From Actinopolymorpha cephalotaxi (GTDB taxonomy: Bacteria; Actinomycetota; Actinomycetes; Propionibacteriales; Actinopolymorphaceae), in the NCBI RefSeq assembly GCF_013408535.1, contig NZ_JACBZA010000001.1:186001-250000 (forward strand): 64,000 bases of DNA. Reading direction: 5' to 3'. Positions 18,229 through 26,725 of the stretch are shown piece by piece. A model generated the notes under the pieces. The model worked only from the letters and a program-made list of their open reading frames with translations. It made no database searches and was not told the DNA's origin. Each line of letters starts with the position of its first letter. Positions within the stretch are counted from its first letter, which is position 1. A program made the position numbers and the translations under genes.

Positions 18229-19275
18229 CTACTGCGGGGCGGGCAGAACGCAGGCGGGGCTGGGAATCTCCAGCACGTCGGCGGCCTGCTCCGGCACGCC
18301 GGTCGCGGCGTCGAGCACGAAGTGCGTGACCTGGTGGGAGCGCTCGTTGGCGACGTAGAGGTGCTGACCGGCCACCACCAGGTGCCGCGGCCAGGCCCCA
18401 CCGGTCGGCACGTCGGCGACCGGCGTCACCCGGCCACCCTGGACCGACAGCGCGCCGATGACGTCCAGCCCGCGGTTGGCGACGTAGAGCATGCGCCCGT
18501 CGTCGCTGATCCCGATCTCCGACGGGTAGTTGTCGTCCGGCGCCTCGGCCAGGGTCGAGGGCGCCACGCCCTGGTGGGTCAGCGCGCCGGTCGACGGGTC
18601 GAGTACGTACGTCGTGACGGTCGAGTCGAGCTCACCGGCCACGTGCACGAGGTTGTCGGGACCGAACGCGAGGTGCCGCGGACCCGCACCCGGTGCGGTC
18701 TCGGCCACCGGTCCCGGTGCGAGCGTCCCGTCGTCGAGGTCGAGGGTGTAGGTCAGCACCGCGTCCAGGCCGAGGTCGACGGCCAGCACGTGCCCACCGG
18801 TCGGGTCGACCCGGATGTGGTGGGCGTGCGGGCCCTCCTGCCGGTCGGCGCGCGGACCGGACCCCTCGTGCTGGATCAGGTCGGAGCGTTCGGCGACCGA
18901 GCCGTCGGGCCGGATCGGGTGCACCGACAGGTGGCCGCTGCCGTAGTTGGCGGTGAGCAGGAACCGCCCGGACGGGTGCACGGTCAGGTGACATGCGCCG
19001 TTGCCGCCGGTGGGCTCGGTGCTGAGCTCGCGCAGGCCGCCGTCCGGACGGACGGCGTAGGCGGTGACGGAGGCGTCGCCGCGTTCGTTCACGGCGTACA
19101 GGTGGGTGCCGTCGGGATGCCAGGCCAGGAAGGCCGGGGACGTCGTCTGCGCCACCACGTCGACGAGACTGAGCGCCCCGGTCGAGGCGTCCTGGTGGGC
19201 CAGGCTGATGCCGGTGCCCTCCCCGCCCGCGTCCTTGGTGAACGAGCCGATGTAGACCCTGCGGATGCCGTCCAC
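18229..19275 (-). CDS. Lactonase family beta-propeller protein (6-phosphogluconolactonase-like)
   Basis: A 348-residue protein of the YbhE/carboxy-cis,cis-muconate cyclase-like lactonase family, a seven-bladed propeller. Typical blade motifs recur: AWHPDGTHLYAVNE, CHLTVHPSGRFLLTANYG, HHIRVDPTGGHVLAVDLG, RHLAFGPDNLVHVAGE and IGISDDGRMLYVANRG. It would hydrolyse a sugar lactone such as 6-phosphogluconolactone, or the lactone made by a sugar dehydrogenase. The GTG at 19275 has GGAGG 5 nt upstream; the longer frame lacks a plausible site. No secretion signal is visible. It stands next to sugar oxidoreductases, which fits aldonolactone hydrolysis. Confidence 0.85.
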   Translation of the reverse strand: MDGIRRVYIGSFTKDAGGEGTGISLAHQDASTGALSLVDVVAQTTSPAFLAWHPDGTHLYAVNERGDASVTAYAVRPDGGLRELSTEPTGGNGACHLTVHPSGRFLLTANYGSGHLSVHPIRPDGSVAERSDLIQHEGSGPRADRQEGPHAHHIRVDPTGGHVLAVDLGLDAVLTYTLDLDDGTLAPGPVAETAPGAGPRHLAFGPDNLVHVAGELDSTVTTYVLDPSTGALTHQGVAPSTLAEAPDDNYPSEIGISDDGRMLYVANRGLDVIGALSVQGGRVTPVADVPTGGAWPRHLVVAGQHLYVANERSHQVTHFVLDAATGVPEQAADVLEIPSPACVLPAPQ

Positions 19276-19380
19276 GATTACCTCCGAAGTGACTGCGCTG
19301 TCGAGGTGGGGCGAACCGTGCTCGAACCTACCGGTAGTCGCCGACAGTGCCGATCCGTGTGCCACATCGTGGTCGAGTGG

Positions 19381-20526
19381 TCACCGGCGCAGCGGATCGT
19401 ACGCCGACAGGTCCAGGCCCGGGCGCTCACCGACCGCGAGCGCGGCGGCGACCGCACCGGTATAAGGGCCCGCGGTGAGGCCGGTGGCGCCGAGCCCGGT
19501 GGCGAGCACCAGCCCCTCGATCCCGGGGACGCACCCCAGCAGCGGCAGCCCGTCCTCGCTGCTGGGCCGGAACCCGACCCGGGTCTCCAGCACCCGCGCG
19601 TCGGCGAGGCCGGGCGCGACCGTCAGCGCCGCGTTCAGCACCTCGTGCATGCCGGCGGCGGTGACCCGGTGGTCGTACCCCGAACCTGTCTCCCGGGTCG
19701 CGCCGACCACCACCCGGCCCTCCGGGAACGCCAGCAGGTAGTGCCCGCCGGGCGGCTGGACGACCGGCCACCCGGTCGTGTCGGCGCCGGTCAGCGACAG
19801 GTGGACGATCTGGCCCTTCTGCGGTGCGAGGGCGAGCTTGACGCCCGCGGGTTCGAGGAGTTCGCCGCACCAGGCGCCGGCGGCGACCACCACCGCGTCG
19901 GAGCCGATGATCGTGCCGGCCTCGCCGTTGCCGCCGTTCTCGCTCGCGCCGTTGTCCAGGTGCACCCCACCGACGCGTCCGTCGACCAGCAACAGCTTGG
20001 CCGACCCGGTGACGAACCGGACGCCACGGCGGGCGCCCGCACGGGTCAGCGCGTCGCGCATCCGGGCGCCGTCGACCCGGCCGCCGCCGCTCACGTGAAC
20101 CGCCGACAGGTCCGGGTGCAGCGGAGGGAACAACCTGCGCACCTCCGCGGGAGTCAGCCGGGTGACCGTCCCCACCTGCGGGATCCGGGCGGCGCGCTCG
20201 CGGGTGAGTTCGTACGTCGCGGCCAGGTTGTCCTCGTCGGCGTCGACCTGCACGCCGCCGACCGGTTCGTAGCCGGTGTCGGTTTCGCCGTCGGCGGCCA
20301 GTCGGTCGAGGAGCTCGGGGTAGTAGCAGGCGCCCGCGACGTACAGCCGGAACGCGTCCGGGTCCGCGGCCGAACGCGACAGCCACGGGCTGACGATCCC
20401 GGCGCCGGCGTCGGTGGCCCGGCCGGGGTCCGCCCGGTCGACCAGGACGACCTCGACGTCACGCGTGGCGAGGTGGTACGCCGCGCTCGCCCCGACGATG
20501 CCCCCGCCGATCACCACCACCCGCAT
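19381..20526 (-). CDS. FAD-dependent oxidoreductase, DadA/glycine-oxidase type
   Basis: A 381-residue flavoprotein of the D-amino-acid oxidase superfamily. The FAD-binding motif is at the extreme N-terminus (VVVIGGGIVGASAAYHLA), followed by DRADPGRATDAGAGIVSPW. The C-terminal part has GYDHRVTAAG, VGFRPSSEDGLPLLG and the second FAD contact ATGLGATGLTAGP. It probably oxidises an amine or amino acid, but the substrate cannot be read. The ATG at 20526 begins the flavin motif directly. It is separate from the lactonase (105 bp) on the same strand. Confidence 0.85.
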   Translation of the reverse strand: MRVVVIGGGIVGASAAYHLATRDVEVVLVDRADPGRATDAGAGIVSPWLSRSAADPDAFRLYVAGACYYPELLDRLAADGETDTGYEPVGGVQVDADEDNLAATYELTRERAARIPQVGTVTRLTPAEVRRLFPPLHPDLSAVHVSGGGRVDGARMRDALTRAGARRGVRFVTGSAKLLLVDGRVGGVHLDNGASENGGNGEAGTIIGSDAVVVAAGAWCGELLEPAGVKLALAPQKGQIVHLSLTGADTTGWPVVQPPGGHYLLAFPEGRVVVGATRETGSGYDHRVTAAGMHEVLNAALTVAPGLADARVLETRVGFRPSSEDGLPLLGCVPGIEGLVLATGLGATGLTAGPYTGAVAAALAVGERPGLDLSAYDPLRR

Positions 20527-20600
20527 GAGAATTCACTCTGGCACAGGGCCCCGCGCTTATCCCCGGCTTGGACAACCTGGCTGGGTTCGGCCACCGTGAC

Positions 20601-20729
20601 CGGCCGGTCGGCCCCGAACGCGCGGCCGGTCGGCCCGGAAAGCGCCGTCGGTTGACCGCAAAGCGCCGCTGGTCGGCCCGCGAAGTGCCGCCGGTGGTCC
20701 CGAGGAATCGCTGGTCAGCCGAAGTCGCG
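20601..20729. repeat. Degenerate 22-bp tandem repeats at the 3' end of ogt
   Basis: About five and a half units of 21-23 bp based on cggccggtcggcccggaaagcg. The first two are nearly identical; later ones diverge. The last unit includes the ogt stop codon at 20715-20717 and the final codons. The array fills most of the gap to the next gene. Confidence 0.75.
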
Positions 20730-21218
20730 TTCGAGCCGGACCTTCGCCTCCCGCTCCAGCAGGACGACCTTGCGCTCGACCCCGCCGCCGAAACCGACCA
20801 GCTTGCCGTTGGCGCCCACCACGCGGTGGCAGGGCACGACGATCGCGATCGGGTTCTGGCCGTTCGCCGCGCCGACCGCGCGGGAGCCGGTGGGCGAGCC
20901 GATCCGCCGGGCCAGCTCGCCGTAGGTCTCGGTCTCGGCGTACGGGATCTCCGTCAGCGCCTTCCACACCCGGCGCTGGAACGGCGTACCGCCCCCGTCC
21001 AGCGGCAGGTCGAACTCGGTGCGTTCGCCGGCGAAGTACTCCGCCAGCTGCTCGACCGCGGCGGCCAGCACCGGGTCGTCGTCCAGGTCGCCGCGGTCAA
21101 GGGGTGCGTCGCCGGTGAAGTGCAGCTGGGTCAGGTGGGTGCCGTTCGACCGGAGGGTGAGCGCGCCGACGGGGGAGTCGATCGTGCAGGTGTTGGCCGT
21201 GCTGGTCGCGGAGGTCAT
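20715..21218 (-). CDS. ogt: Methylated-DNA--protein-cysteine S-methyltransferase
   Basis: A 167-residue suicide DNA-repair protein that removes methyl groups from O6-methylguanine and O4-methylthymine onto its own cysteine. The acceptor site IVVPCHRVV is intact, with the helix-turn-helix region TPFQRRVWKALTEIPYAET and GSRAVGAANGQNP before it and GFGGGVERKVVLLERE after it. The ATG at 21218 has GGAAGGA 8 nt upstream, and the start overlaps the stop of the upstream Ada-AlkA gene as ATGA, so translation is probably coupled. Alkylation repair is thus organised as one operon. Its stop codon sits in a 22-bp tandem repeat array. Confidence 0.95.
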   Translation of the reverse strand: MTSATSTANTCTIDSPVGALTLRSNGTHLTQLHFTGDAPLDRGDLDDDPVLAAAVEQLAEYFAGERTEFDLPLDGGGTPFQRRVWKALTEIPYAETETYGELARRIGSPTGSRAVGAANGQNPIAIVVPCHRVVGANGKLVGFGGGVERKVVLLEREAKVRLERDFG

Positions 21219-22708
21219 GCGGCTCGTCCTTCCGTGCTTGCATCCGGGCGGGTGGCGCCGGACGCCGTGCGGGTGAGCGGCGGGGCGGCGGTCCACAGGT
21301 GCTGTGCGGCATAACTGCGCAGCGGCCGCCACCGGTCGGCGACGGCGGCGATCTCCGCCGGCCGGTCGGGTACGCCGAGGGAGACCAGCGAGCGGCGGAT
21401 GCCGAGGTCGGTGCCGGGGAACGCGTCCGGGTCGCCGAGCCCGCGCAGCGCGACGTACGCGGCGGTCCAGGGCCCCACCCCCGGCAGGGCGAGGAGTCCG
21501 GCCTCCACCTCGGCCCGGTCCGCGCCCGGCGCGAGGTCGAGGTCGCCGCCCGCGACCGCGCCGGCCAGTGCGGTCACGGTGCGGGTCCGGGCGGTCGGCA
21601 TCGGCAGCGTGCCCGCCTCCGCCAGGGCGCCGGGTGCGGGGAAGCTGTGGGTCAGGGTGCCGACGGGGTGGGGCAGCGGTTCGGCGTACGTCGCGACCAT
21701 CCGGCCGACGACCGTACGCGCCGCGGCCACCGACACCTGCTGGCCGACGACCGCGCGGACGGCGGTCTCGAACGCGTCCACACTCCCCGGCACCCGCAGC
21801 CCAGGGCGGGCGCGGACCAGCGGGCCGATCAGCGGGTCCTCGCCGAGCGCGTCGGTGATCCCGGCCGGGTCGGCGTCCAGGTGCAGCAGCCGCCGGCACC
21901 GGGCCGCGGCCGGGCCGAGGTCGCGCAGGTCCTCCAGGTGGAGCTCGCAGCGGACGTAGCCGTCGGCGGGAGTGAGCGACAGAACTCCGGTGCCGTGGTG
22001 CAGCCGGACCGCCCGGCGGTAGGTGGCGCCGTCGAGTTCCTCCAGGCCGGGCACGAGCCGGTCGGCGAGGTAGCGCCAGCCGGCCTCGGCGTCGTACGGC
22101 GGGCGGTAGGGGAGCCGCAGCGTGACCGCGCCGTTGGTGGGTTCCTGCCTCCGGCCGGCGCGGCGGACGTCACCGGGCGTGGCCGCGAACACCGCGCGGA
22201 TCGTGTCGTTGAACTGGCGTACGCTGCCGAACCCCGCGGCGAACGCGACGTCGGTGATCGGCAGGTCGGTGGTCTCCAGCAGCAGCCGGGCGGTGTGTGC
22301 CCGGCGGGCGCGGGCCAGCGCGAGCGGGCCGGCCCCGAGCTCGGCGGACAGCAGCCGGCCGAGGTGGCGGGTGGTGTAGCCGAGCCGGGCGGCCAGGCCC
22401 GCGACGCCCTCGCGTTCGACCAGCCCGTCGTCGACCAGCCGCATGGCCCGGGCGGCCACGTCGGCCCGCAGGTCCCAGTCCGGCGAGCCCGGGACGGCGT
22501 CGGGTCGGCACCGCCGGCAGGCGCGGAACCCCGCGTCCTGGGCGGCCGCGGCGGTCGGGAAGAACCGCGCGTTCTGCCGTTTCGGGGTGGTCGCGGGACA
22601 ACTCGGGCGGCAGTAGATCCCGGTGGAGGCGACGGCTATGTAGATCCAGCCGTCGAAGCGGGGATCGCGTGACTCCACGGCTCGGTAGCACTGCTCGAAG
22701 GACGGCAT
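21215..22708 (-). CDS. Ada-AlkA fusion: alkylation-sensing regulator and 3-methyladenine glycosylase
   Basis: A 497-residue multidomain repair protein. Residues 1-75 are the Ada zinc domain with four cysteines (YCRPSC and CRRC); the first would accept a methyl from DNA phosphotriesters. An AraC-type helix-turn-helix domain follows (about 85-185). From about 195 an AlkA N-terminal domain and a HhH-GPD glycosylase domain follow, with VGQQVSVAAART, the hairpin LPGVGPWTAAYVALR and the catalytic aspartate in FPGTDLGIRR. It would both sense methylation damage and excise alkylated bases, activating its own operon with ogt. The ATG at 22708 directly follows a GTG; no strong Shine-Dalgarno sequence is visible. 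Confidence 0.92.
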   Translation of the reverse strand: MPSFEQCYRAVESRDPRFDGWIYIAVASTGIYCRPSCPATTPKRQNARFFPTAAAAQDAGFRACRRCRPDAVPGSPDWDLRADVAARAMRLVDDGLVEREGVAGLAARLGYTTRHLGRLLSAELGAGPLALARARRAHTARLLLETTDLPITDVAFAAGFGSVRQFNDTIRAVFAATPGDVRRAGRRQEPTNGAVTLRLPYRPPYDAEAGWRYLADRLVPGLEELDGATYRRAVRLHHGTGVLSLTPADGYVRCELHLEDLRDLGPAAARCRRLLHLDADPAGITDALGEDPLIGPLVRARPGLRVPGSVDAFETAVRAVVGQQVSVAAARTVVGRMVATYAEPLPHPVGTLTHSFPAPGALAEAGTLPMPTARTRTVTALAGAVAGGDLDLAPGADRAEVEAGLLALPGVGPWTAAYVALRGLGDPDAFPGTDLGIRRSLVSLGVPDRPAEIAAVADRWRPLRSYAAQHLWTAAPPLTRTASGATRPDASTEGRAA

Positions 22709-22782
22709 CACGGGTACGACACTGGCACGGATCCCCGGCCCGGGCTAGCGGGAATCGGACCTGGGCGTGGCGCCGGGCCTGG

Positions 22783-24015
22783 TCAGGGCCTGCCCTCGTG
22801 GTCGGGGTTCGCCCACCGGTCGTTCGGCACCAGCGGGTACCAGTCCGGCCGGCCCGGGTCGCGGTCGTAGGGATAGTCGCCGAGCTCGCGGTACAGCTCG
22901 GCGTACCGCTCCAGCCGGTCGCGGTCGAGGGTGACGCCGAGGCCCGGCCCGTCCGGCACCGCGATCGAGCCGCCGGCGTACGGCAGCTTCCCGCCGGTCA
23001 GCACGTCGTCGGTGAGGTGGTGGTAGTGGGCGTCGGCGGCCAGCGTCAGCGCGGGGAGTACGGCACCGAGGTGCAGCATCGTGGCCAGCTGGATGCCGAG
23101 CTCGCCGGAGGAGTGCACGGCCACCGACTGCTGGAACGTCTCGCACACGTTCGCCGCCTTCACACACGCCCGGATCCCGCCCCAGAACGTCGTGTCCAGC
23201 AGGATCGTGTCGACCGCGGGGTCGCGCAGGTTGGTGGCGAGCTGTTCGGGGCTGACCACGACGGTGTTGGTGGCCAGCGGGATGCGGACCGCCTCGCGCA
23301 CCCGGCGCATGCCGTTCAACCCCCAGGTCGGGTCCTCGTAGTAGTCGTTGTCGAGGTCCTCGATCGCCCGGCCGAACCGGATCGCCTCCTCCACCGAGAG
23401 CGCGCAGTTGGGGTCGTGGCGGAACCGGTCGCCGAGCAGCGCCGCCGCCAGTGCGCGGTAGCACTCCAGCTCGTACGCCGGCGGGTAGACGCCGCCCTTC
23501 AGCTTGTGGGTGGTGAAGCCGTGTTCGGCCTTCAGGGCGAGGGCGTGCTCGACCAGCTGGTCCGGTGTGCGCACCTCGCCGAGCCCGCTGCCGCCGTCGG
23601 CGTACCGGAAGAACAGGTAACTCGCGAACGGCACCCGGTCACGCACCTTGCCGCCGAGCAGGTTGTAGACCGGAGTGCCGAGCGCCTTGCCCACGATGTC
23701 CAGGCAGGCGAACTCGATCGCCGCCAGCAGCTGGGTTCTGTTGTTGTAGAGGGACGCGGTGGGGTTGGCGATCCTGAACCGCAGCTCCTCCAGCGCGAAC
23801 GGGTCGTGCCCGAGGAGGTACGGCCGCAGGCCCGCGAACGCCAGCGCGGCGCCCTGTCCGCCGCCGCCCATCTCGCCCAGGCCGGTGATGCCCTCGTCGG
23901 TGTCCACCTCGACGACCGTGCGGACGAACCGGCCCCAGTGCGCGCCGTTGGAGTGCCGCAGCGGCGCCTCCAGCGGGACGGTCACGGTGGTGGCACGGAG
24001 GTCGATGATCCTCAT
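22783..24015 (-). CDS. Enolase-superfamily sugar acid dehydratase, glucarate dehydratase-like
   Basis: A 410-residue enzyme of the mandelate racemase/enolase superfamily. The KxK-like base is in HKLKGGVY, the magnesium ligands are D in RHDPNCA, E in YYEDPTW and N in ATNTVV, and the His-Asp dyad is formed by LLDTTFWGG and [10 protein letters not shown]. The asparagine as third metal ligand and the HSSGELG motif are typical of glucarate dehydratases, so dehydration of D-glucarate or a related aldarate to a keto-deoxy acid is the likely reaction. The ATG at 24015 has GGGAG 10 nt upstream. It lies 31 bp after an SDR gene on the same strand, forming a small sugar-acid operon. Confidence 0.85.
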   Translation of the reverse strand: MRIIDLRATTVTVPLEAPLRHSNGAHWGRFVRTVVEVDTDEGITGLGEMGGGGQGAALAFAGLRPYLLGHDPFALEELRFRIANPTASLYNNRTQLLAAIEFACLDIVGKALGTPVYNLLGGKVRDRVPFASYLFFRYADGGSGLGEVRTPDQLVEHALALKAEHGFTTHKLKGGVYPPAYELECYRALAAALLGDRFRHDPNCALSVEEAIRFGRAIEDLDNDYYEDPTWGLNGMRRVREAVRIPLATNTVVVSPEQLATNLRDPAVDTILLDTTFWGGIRACVKAANVCETFQQSVAVHSSGELGIQLATMLHLGAVLPALTLAADAHYHHLTDDVLTGGKLPYAGGSIAVPDGPGLGVTLDRDRLERYAELYRELGDYPYDRDPGRPDWYPLVPNDRWANPDHEGRP

Positions 24016-24046
24016 CGCGGGCTGCTCCCTGCGTCAGGTCCGGGGC

Positions 24047-24844
24047 TCACGTCTGGGGCAGGACGACGGGCGCCTTCGCCAGCAGGCCGCCGTCGACGCG
24101 GTAGTCGGCGCCGGTGACGAACGACGACCGGTCGCCGGCGAGGAACGCCACCACCTCGGCCACCTCGGCCGGAGTGGCGATCCGGCCGATCGGGTGGCTG
24201 CGGCCCCAGTCGGCGAGCACGTCCTCGGTGTCCCGGTCACCGCTGAACAGCCCGGCCGACCAGCGCAGCATGGGGGTGTCCACCGAGCCGGGGCAGACCG
24301 CGTTGACCCGGATGCCGTCGCGGGCGTGGTCGACGGCCATCGCCCGGGTCAGTGCGAGGATGCCGCCCTTGGAGGCGGCGTAGGCGGCCACCCGGTCCTG
24401 GGTGACGTACGCCTGCACCGACGCGACGTTCACGATCGACCCGCCGCCACGGGCGCGCAGGTGGGGTACGGCGTACTTCGCGGTGAGGTACATCGCCTTG
24501 AGGTTGACCGCGAGCACCTCGTCCCACAGTTCCTCCGACGTCTCCTCGACGGTGCCGTACCGCTGGACACCGGCGGAGTTGACCAGAACGTCGATCCCGT
24601 CGTACCGCTGGGCCGTCTCGTCGACGAACCCGCGCACCTCGTCGGCACGGGTGCAGTCGGCGACCACCGCATCGACCTGGCCGGGGGTTTCGGAGAGCTC
24701 CTCGCGCAGGGCGCGAACGTGGTCCTCGACGTTCGTGGCGACGGCGACGGTGGCGCCTTCGGCGGCGAGGAGCCCGACCACCGCGCGGCCGATGCCGGAG
24801 CCGCCGCCCGCGACCAGGGCCACCTTGCCCGTGAACTCACCCAT
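24047..24844 (-). CDS. Short-chain dehydrogenase/reductase
   Basis: A 265-residue classical SDR that reduces or oxidises a carbonyl/hydroxyl with NAD(P). Seen motifs: VAGGGSGIGRAVVGLLAAEGA for the cofactor, VNSAGVQRYG, the catalytic serine in NVASVQ and YAASKGG (YxxxK), then CPGSVDTPM. The alanine and asparagine residues after the first strand (VATNVED) do not settle NAD or NADP use. The ATG at 24844 has GGGAGGA 8 nt upstream. It is the first gene of a pair with the glucarate dehydratase-like enzyme, so a role in sugar acid or polyol conversion is likely but inferred. Confidence 0.88.
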   Translation of the reverse strand: MGEFTGKVALVAGGGSGIGRAVVGLLAAEGATVAVATNVEDHVRALREELSETPGQVDAVVADCTRADEVRGFVDETAQRYDGIDVLVNSAGVQRYGTVEETSEELWDEVLAVNLKAMYLTAKYAVPHLRARGGGSIVNVASVQAYVTQDRVAAYAASKGGILALTRAMAVDHARDGIRVNAVCPGSVDTPMLRWSAGLFSGDRDTEDVLADWGRSHPIGRIATPAEVAEVVAFLAGDRSSFVTGADYRVDGGLLAKAPVVLPQT

Positions 24845-24934
24845 GCAGCACGTCCTCCCGGCGCCGGAACATCCGTCCGCGCCGACCCTAGCCTCGCCGG
24901 GACGGACGGAACGGGTGCGGCGGAGCCCGCGGGC

Positions 24935-26173
24935 TCAGTCCGGCCGGGTCCGGACGTGTTCGGGTCGTACGCCGAGACCGACGAACCGGCTCATCGGCCG
25001 GCGGATCACCGGCGCCAGCCAGGCCGGCACGGGCGCCGCCGGGGAGGCGCCGGGGTCCGCGCGCAGCGCACGGTTGAGCCCGAACGTCTGCACCGCCCGC
25101 TGGAACGCCTGGGTGACGGCGGTCGGCAGCTGCCGGCGGCGCTGGACGGCGGCCAGTGCGCGGTCGGGCACCGGCACACCGGACCGCTGGGCCTCGCGTA
25201 ACGACGGGACGAGCAGGTTGGCGGCGGCCACGGCGTCCTGGACGGCGAGGTTGATGCCCACCCCGGCCACCGGCGACATCGCGTGGGCGGCGTCGCCGAT
25301 CGCCAGCAGGCCGGGGCGGTACCACCGCCGCAGCCGGTCCATCCGGACCTCGAGCACGCTGGTGTCGTCGAAGCTCCGCAGCTCACCCACCCGGTCGGCG
25401 AGGAACGGCACCGTCTGCGCCACGCCTTGGCGCAGCGCGTCGATGCCCTGGCCGCGCAGATCCTCGAAGCCGCCCTTGCGGATGAGGTAGGCGATCTGCC
25501 AGTACGTCCGCCGGGGAATGGTGACCGCCGCCCGTCCGGGCCCGAAGCGGAACGTCAGCGCCTGCGCGGCGGAGTCGCTCTCGGCCCAGGGCAGCCGGAA
25601 CCACACCACGTCGATGGGTGCGCCGAACGCGCGGGAGGTCAGGCCCGCCGCCCGCCGCAGCGTCGAGTGCCGGCCGTCGGCGGCCACCGTGAGCGCCGCG
25701 CGCAGGACGTGACCGTCCCCGGGGTCACCGCCCCGGTCGCGGAAACGTACGCCCACCACCCGGCCGCTCTCGACCACCAGGTCGTACGCCTCCGCCTCGC
25801 GGCGCAGCTCGAACTCCGGGTAGGCCGAGGCCGCGGCGGCCAGGAGCTCCAGGAAGTCCCACTGCGGTACCAGCGCGATGTAGGGGTGCCGCACCCGCAG
25901 TCGCCGCAGGTCGAGGATGTCGACCCGGCGGCCGGCGCCCTCGAAACCGGCACGCTCGACGCGCTGGTGCGGTATCTCCTCCAGGCGGTCGGCCAGCCCG
26001 AGTTCGGCGAGCACCTCGAGCGTGGACGGATGGACGGTGTCGCCGCGGAAGTCACGAAGGAAGTCGGCGTGCTTCTCCAGCACCGTCACCCGGATGCCGG
26101 CCCTGGCCAGCAACAACCCCAGCATCACCCCGGCGGGCCCGCCGCCGGCGACGCAGACAGTCGGTTCCGGCAT
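24935..26173 (-). CDS. FAD-dependent monooxygenase, PHBH/UbiH type
   Basis: A 412-residue flavoprotein monooxygenase of the aromatic-hydroxylase fold. The FAD motif VAGGGPAGVMLGLLLARAGI is at residue 7, the conserved DG-type motif appears as TVAADGRHSTLRRAAG, and the second FAD contact is IGDAAHAMSPVAGVGINLAVQDA. It would hydroxylate an aromatic or polyketide-like substrate, or act in quinone synthesis; the substrate is unknown. The ATG at 26173 begins the FAD fold and has GGAG about 11 nt upstream. A gene for a small membrane protein lies 21 bp upstream on the same strand and is probably co-transcribed. Confidence 0.85.
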   Translation of the reverse strand: MPEPTVCVAGGGPAGVMLGLLLARAGIRVTVLEKHADFLRDFRGDTVHPSTLEVLAELGLADRLEEIPHQRVERAGFEGAGRRVDILDLRRLRVRHPYIALVPQWDFLELLAAAASAYPEFELRREAEAYDLVVESGRVVGVRFRDRGGDPGDGHVLRAALTVAADGRHSTLRRAAGLTSRAFGAPIDVVWFRLPWAESDSAAQALTFRFGPGRAAVTIPRRTYWQIAYLIRKGGFEDLRGQGIDALRQGVAQTVPFLADRVGELRSFDDTSVLEVRMDRLRRWYRPGLLAIGDAAHAMSPVAGVGINLAVQDAVAAANLLVPSLREAQRSGVPVPDRALAAVQRRRQLPTAVTQAFQRAVQTFGLNRALRADPGASPAAPVPAWLAPVIRRPMSRFVGLGVRPEHVRTRPD

Positions 26174-26194
26174 GGGTCGCTCGCTCCGGTCTCG

Positions 26195-26359
26195 TCAGTC
26201 GTCGCGGTTGTGTTCGTCCCACGGACGGAAGCCGCTGTCGGCGGTGTGGTCCCAGTCGAGACCGCCGCGGGTGCTGCGTACAGCCCCGACGATCATGAAC
26301 AGGATCATCAGGCAGACGAACCCGGCGACGGCTATCGCCACGACCACTTTCCAGTCCAT
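26195..26359 (-). CDS. Small single-pass membrane protein
   Basis: A 54-residue protein of unknown function. After MDWK there is one hydrophobic segment (about residues 5-26, VVVAIAVAGFVCLMILFMIVGAV) followed by a short hydrophilic tail rich in D, H and R. The ATG at 26359 has GGGGA close upstream; longer reading runs into sequence without coding character. It is the first gene before the FAD monooxygenase (21 bp gap) and may anchor or assist it, although this is only positional. Its leader holds a duplicated 15-16 bp unit at 26369-26399. Confidence 0.65.
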   Translation of the reverse strand: MDWKVVVAIAVAGFVCLMILFMIVGAVRSTRGGLDWDHTADSGFRPWDEHNRDD

Positions 26360-26712
26360 GCTGTCCCCGATCGCCGCCGGTTCTGATCGCGCCGGTTCTC
26401 GACAAGAAACGATGCCAGCAATGCGATGACTGCGCAGGACGTTACCAAAAGCGCAGTCTCCGGTCACTGATCCGAGATTGCCACCCGCCGGGACCTACAC
26501 ACTGTCAAGGTATTGTTGCGTTGAGTGGCCGACGATTGATCATTGGGTCGTCGTTGAGTGGTCGAGGCCTTCAACTTCCTACGACGCGGTGGTGGCGAAC
26601 GTGTCCGCTCGCCACCACCGCGTCCGTCCGGCAACCGCTCCTCGCGACGTGTGCAGTCGCGGGTTTGACGGCTACCGCGTGCCGGCTAGTGCGTGCCGCT
26701 ACTGCGTTCCGC
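26360..26712. other. Intergenic region with a terminator and two repeat tracts
   Basis: About 350 bp without a gene, between the binding-protein stop and the start of the small membrane gene, both on the minus strand. It holds a two-copy 15-16 bp repeat (26369-26399, agaaccggcgcgatc on the minus strand), a strong hairpin at 26583-26624 and the tandem repeats at the end of the binding-protein gene. The central part (26490-26580) is more A/T-rich and probably carries the promoter of the small membrane gene. Confidence 0.5.
26583..26624 (-). terminator. Perfect 16-bp hairpin downstream of the binding-protein gene
   Basis: The arms gacgcggtggtggcga and the exact complement flank a 10-nt loop, about 90 bp after the stop codon of the binding protein. 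This is the strongest hairpin in the region and should end that transcript. Confidence 0.75.
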
Positions 26713-26725
26713 CTACTGCTTGACG
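26671..26725. repeat. Four 13-14 bp tandem repeats running through a stop codon
   Basis: Four units (gctaccgcgtgccg, gctagtgcgtgccg, ctactgcgttccg and cctactgcttgacg on the plus strand). On the minus strand each contains a TAG; the fourth holds the actual stop codon (26713-26715) and last sense codons of the binding-protein gene. The pattern looks like serial duplication of the gene end. Confidence 0.75.

Noticed and set aside
24923-24936. gagcccgcgggctc as a terminator of the FAD monooxygenase gene
   Set aside because: A palindrome without a loop that overlaps the stop codon; it cannot fold as an efficient terminator hairpin.
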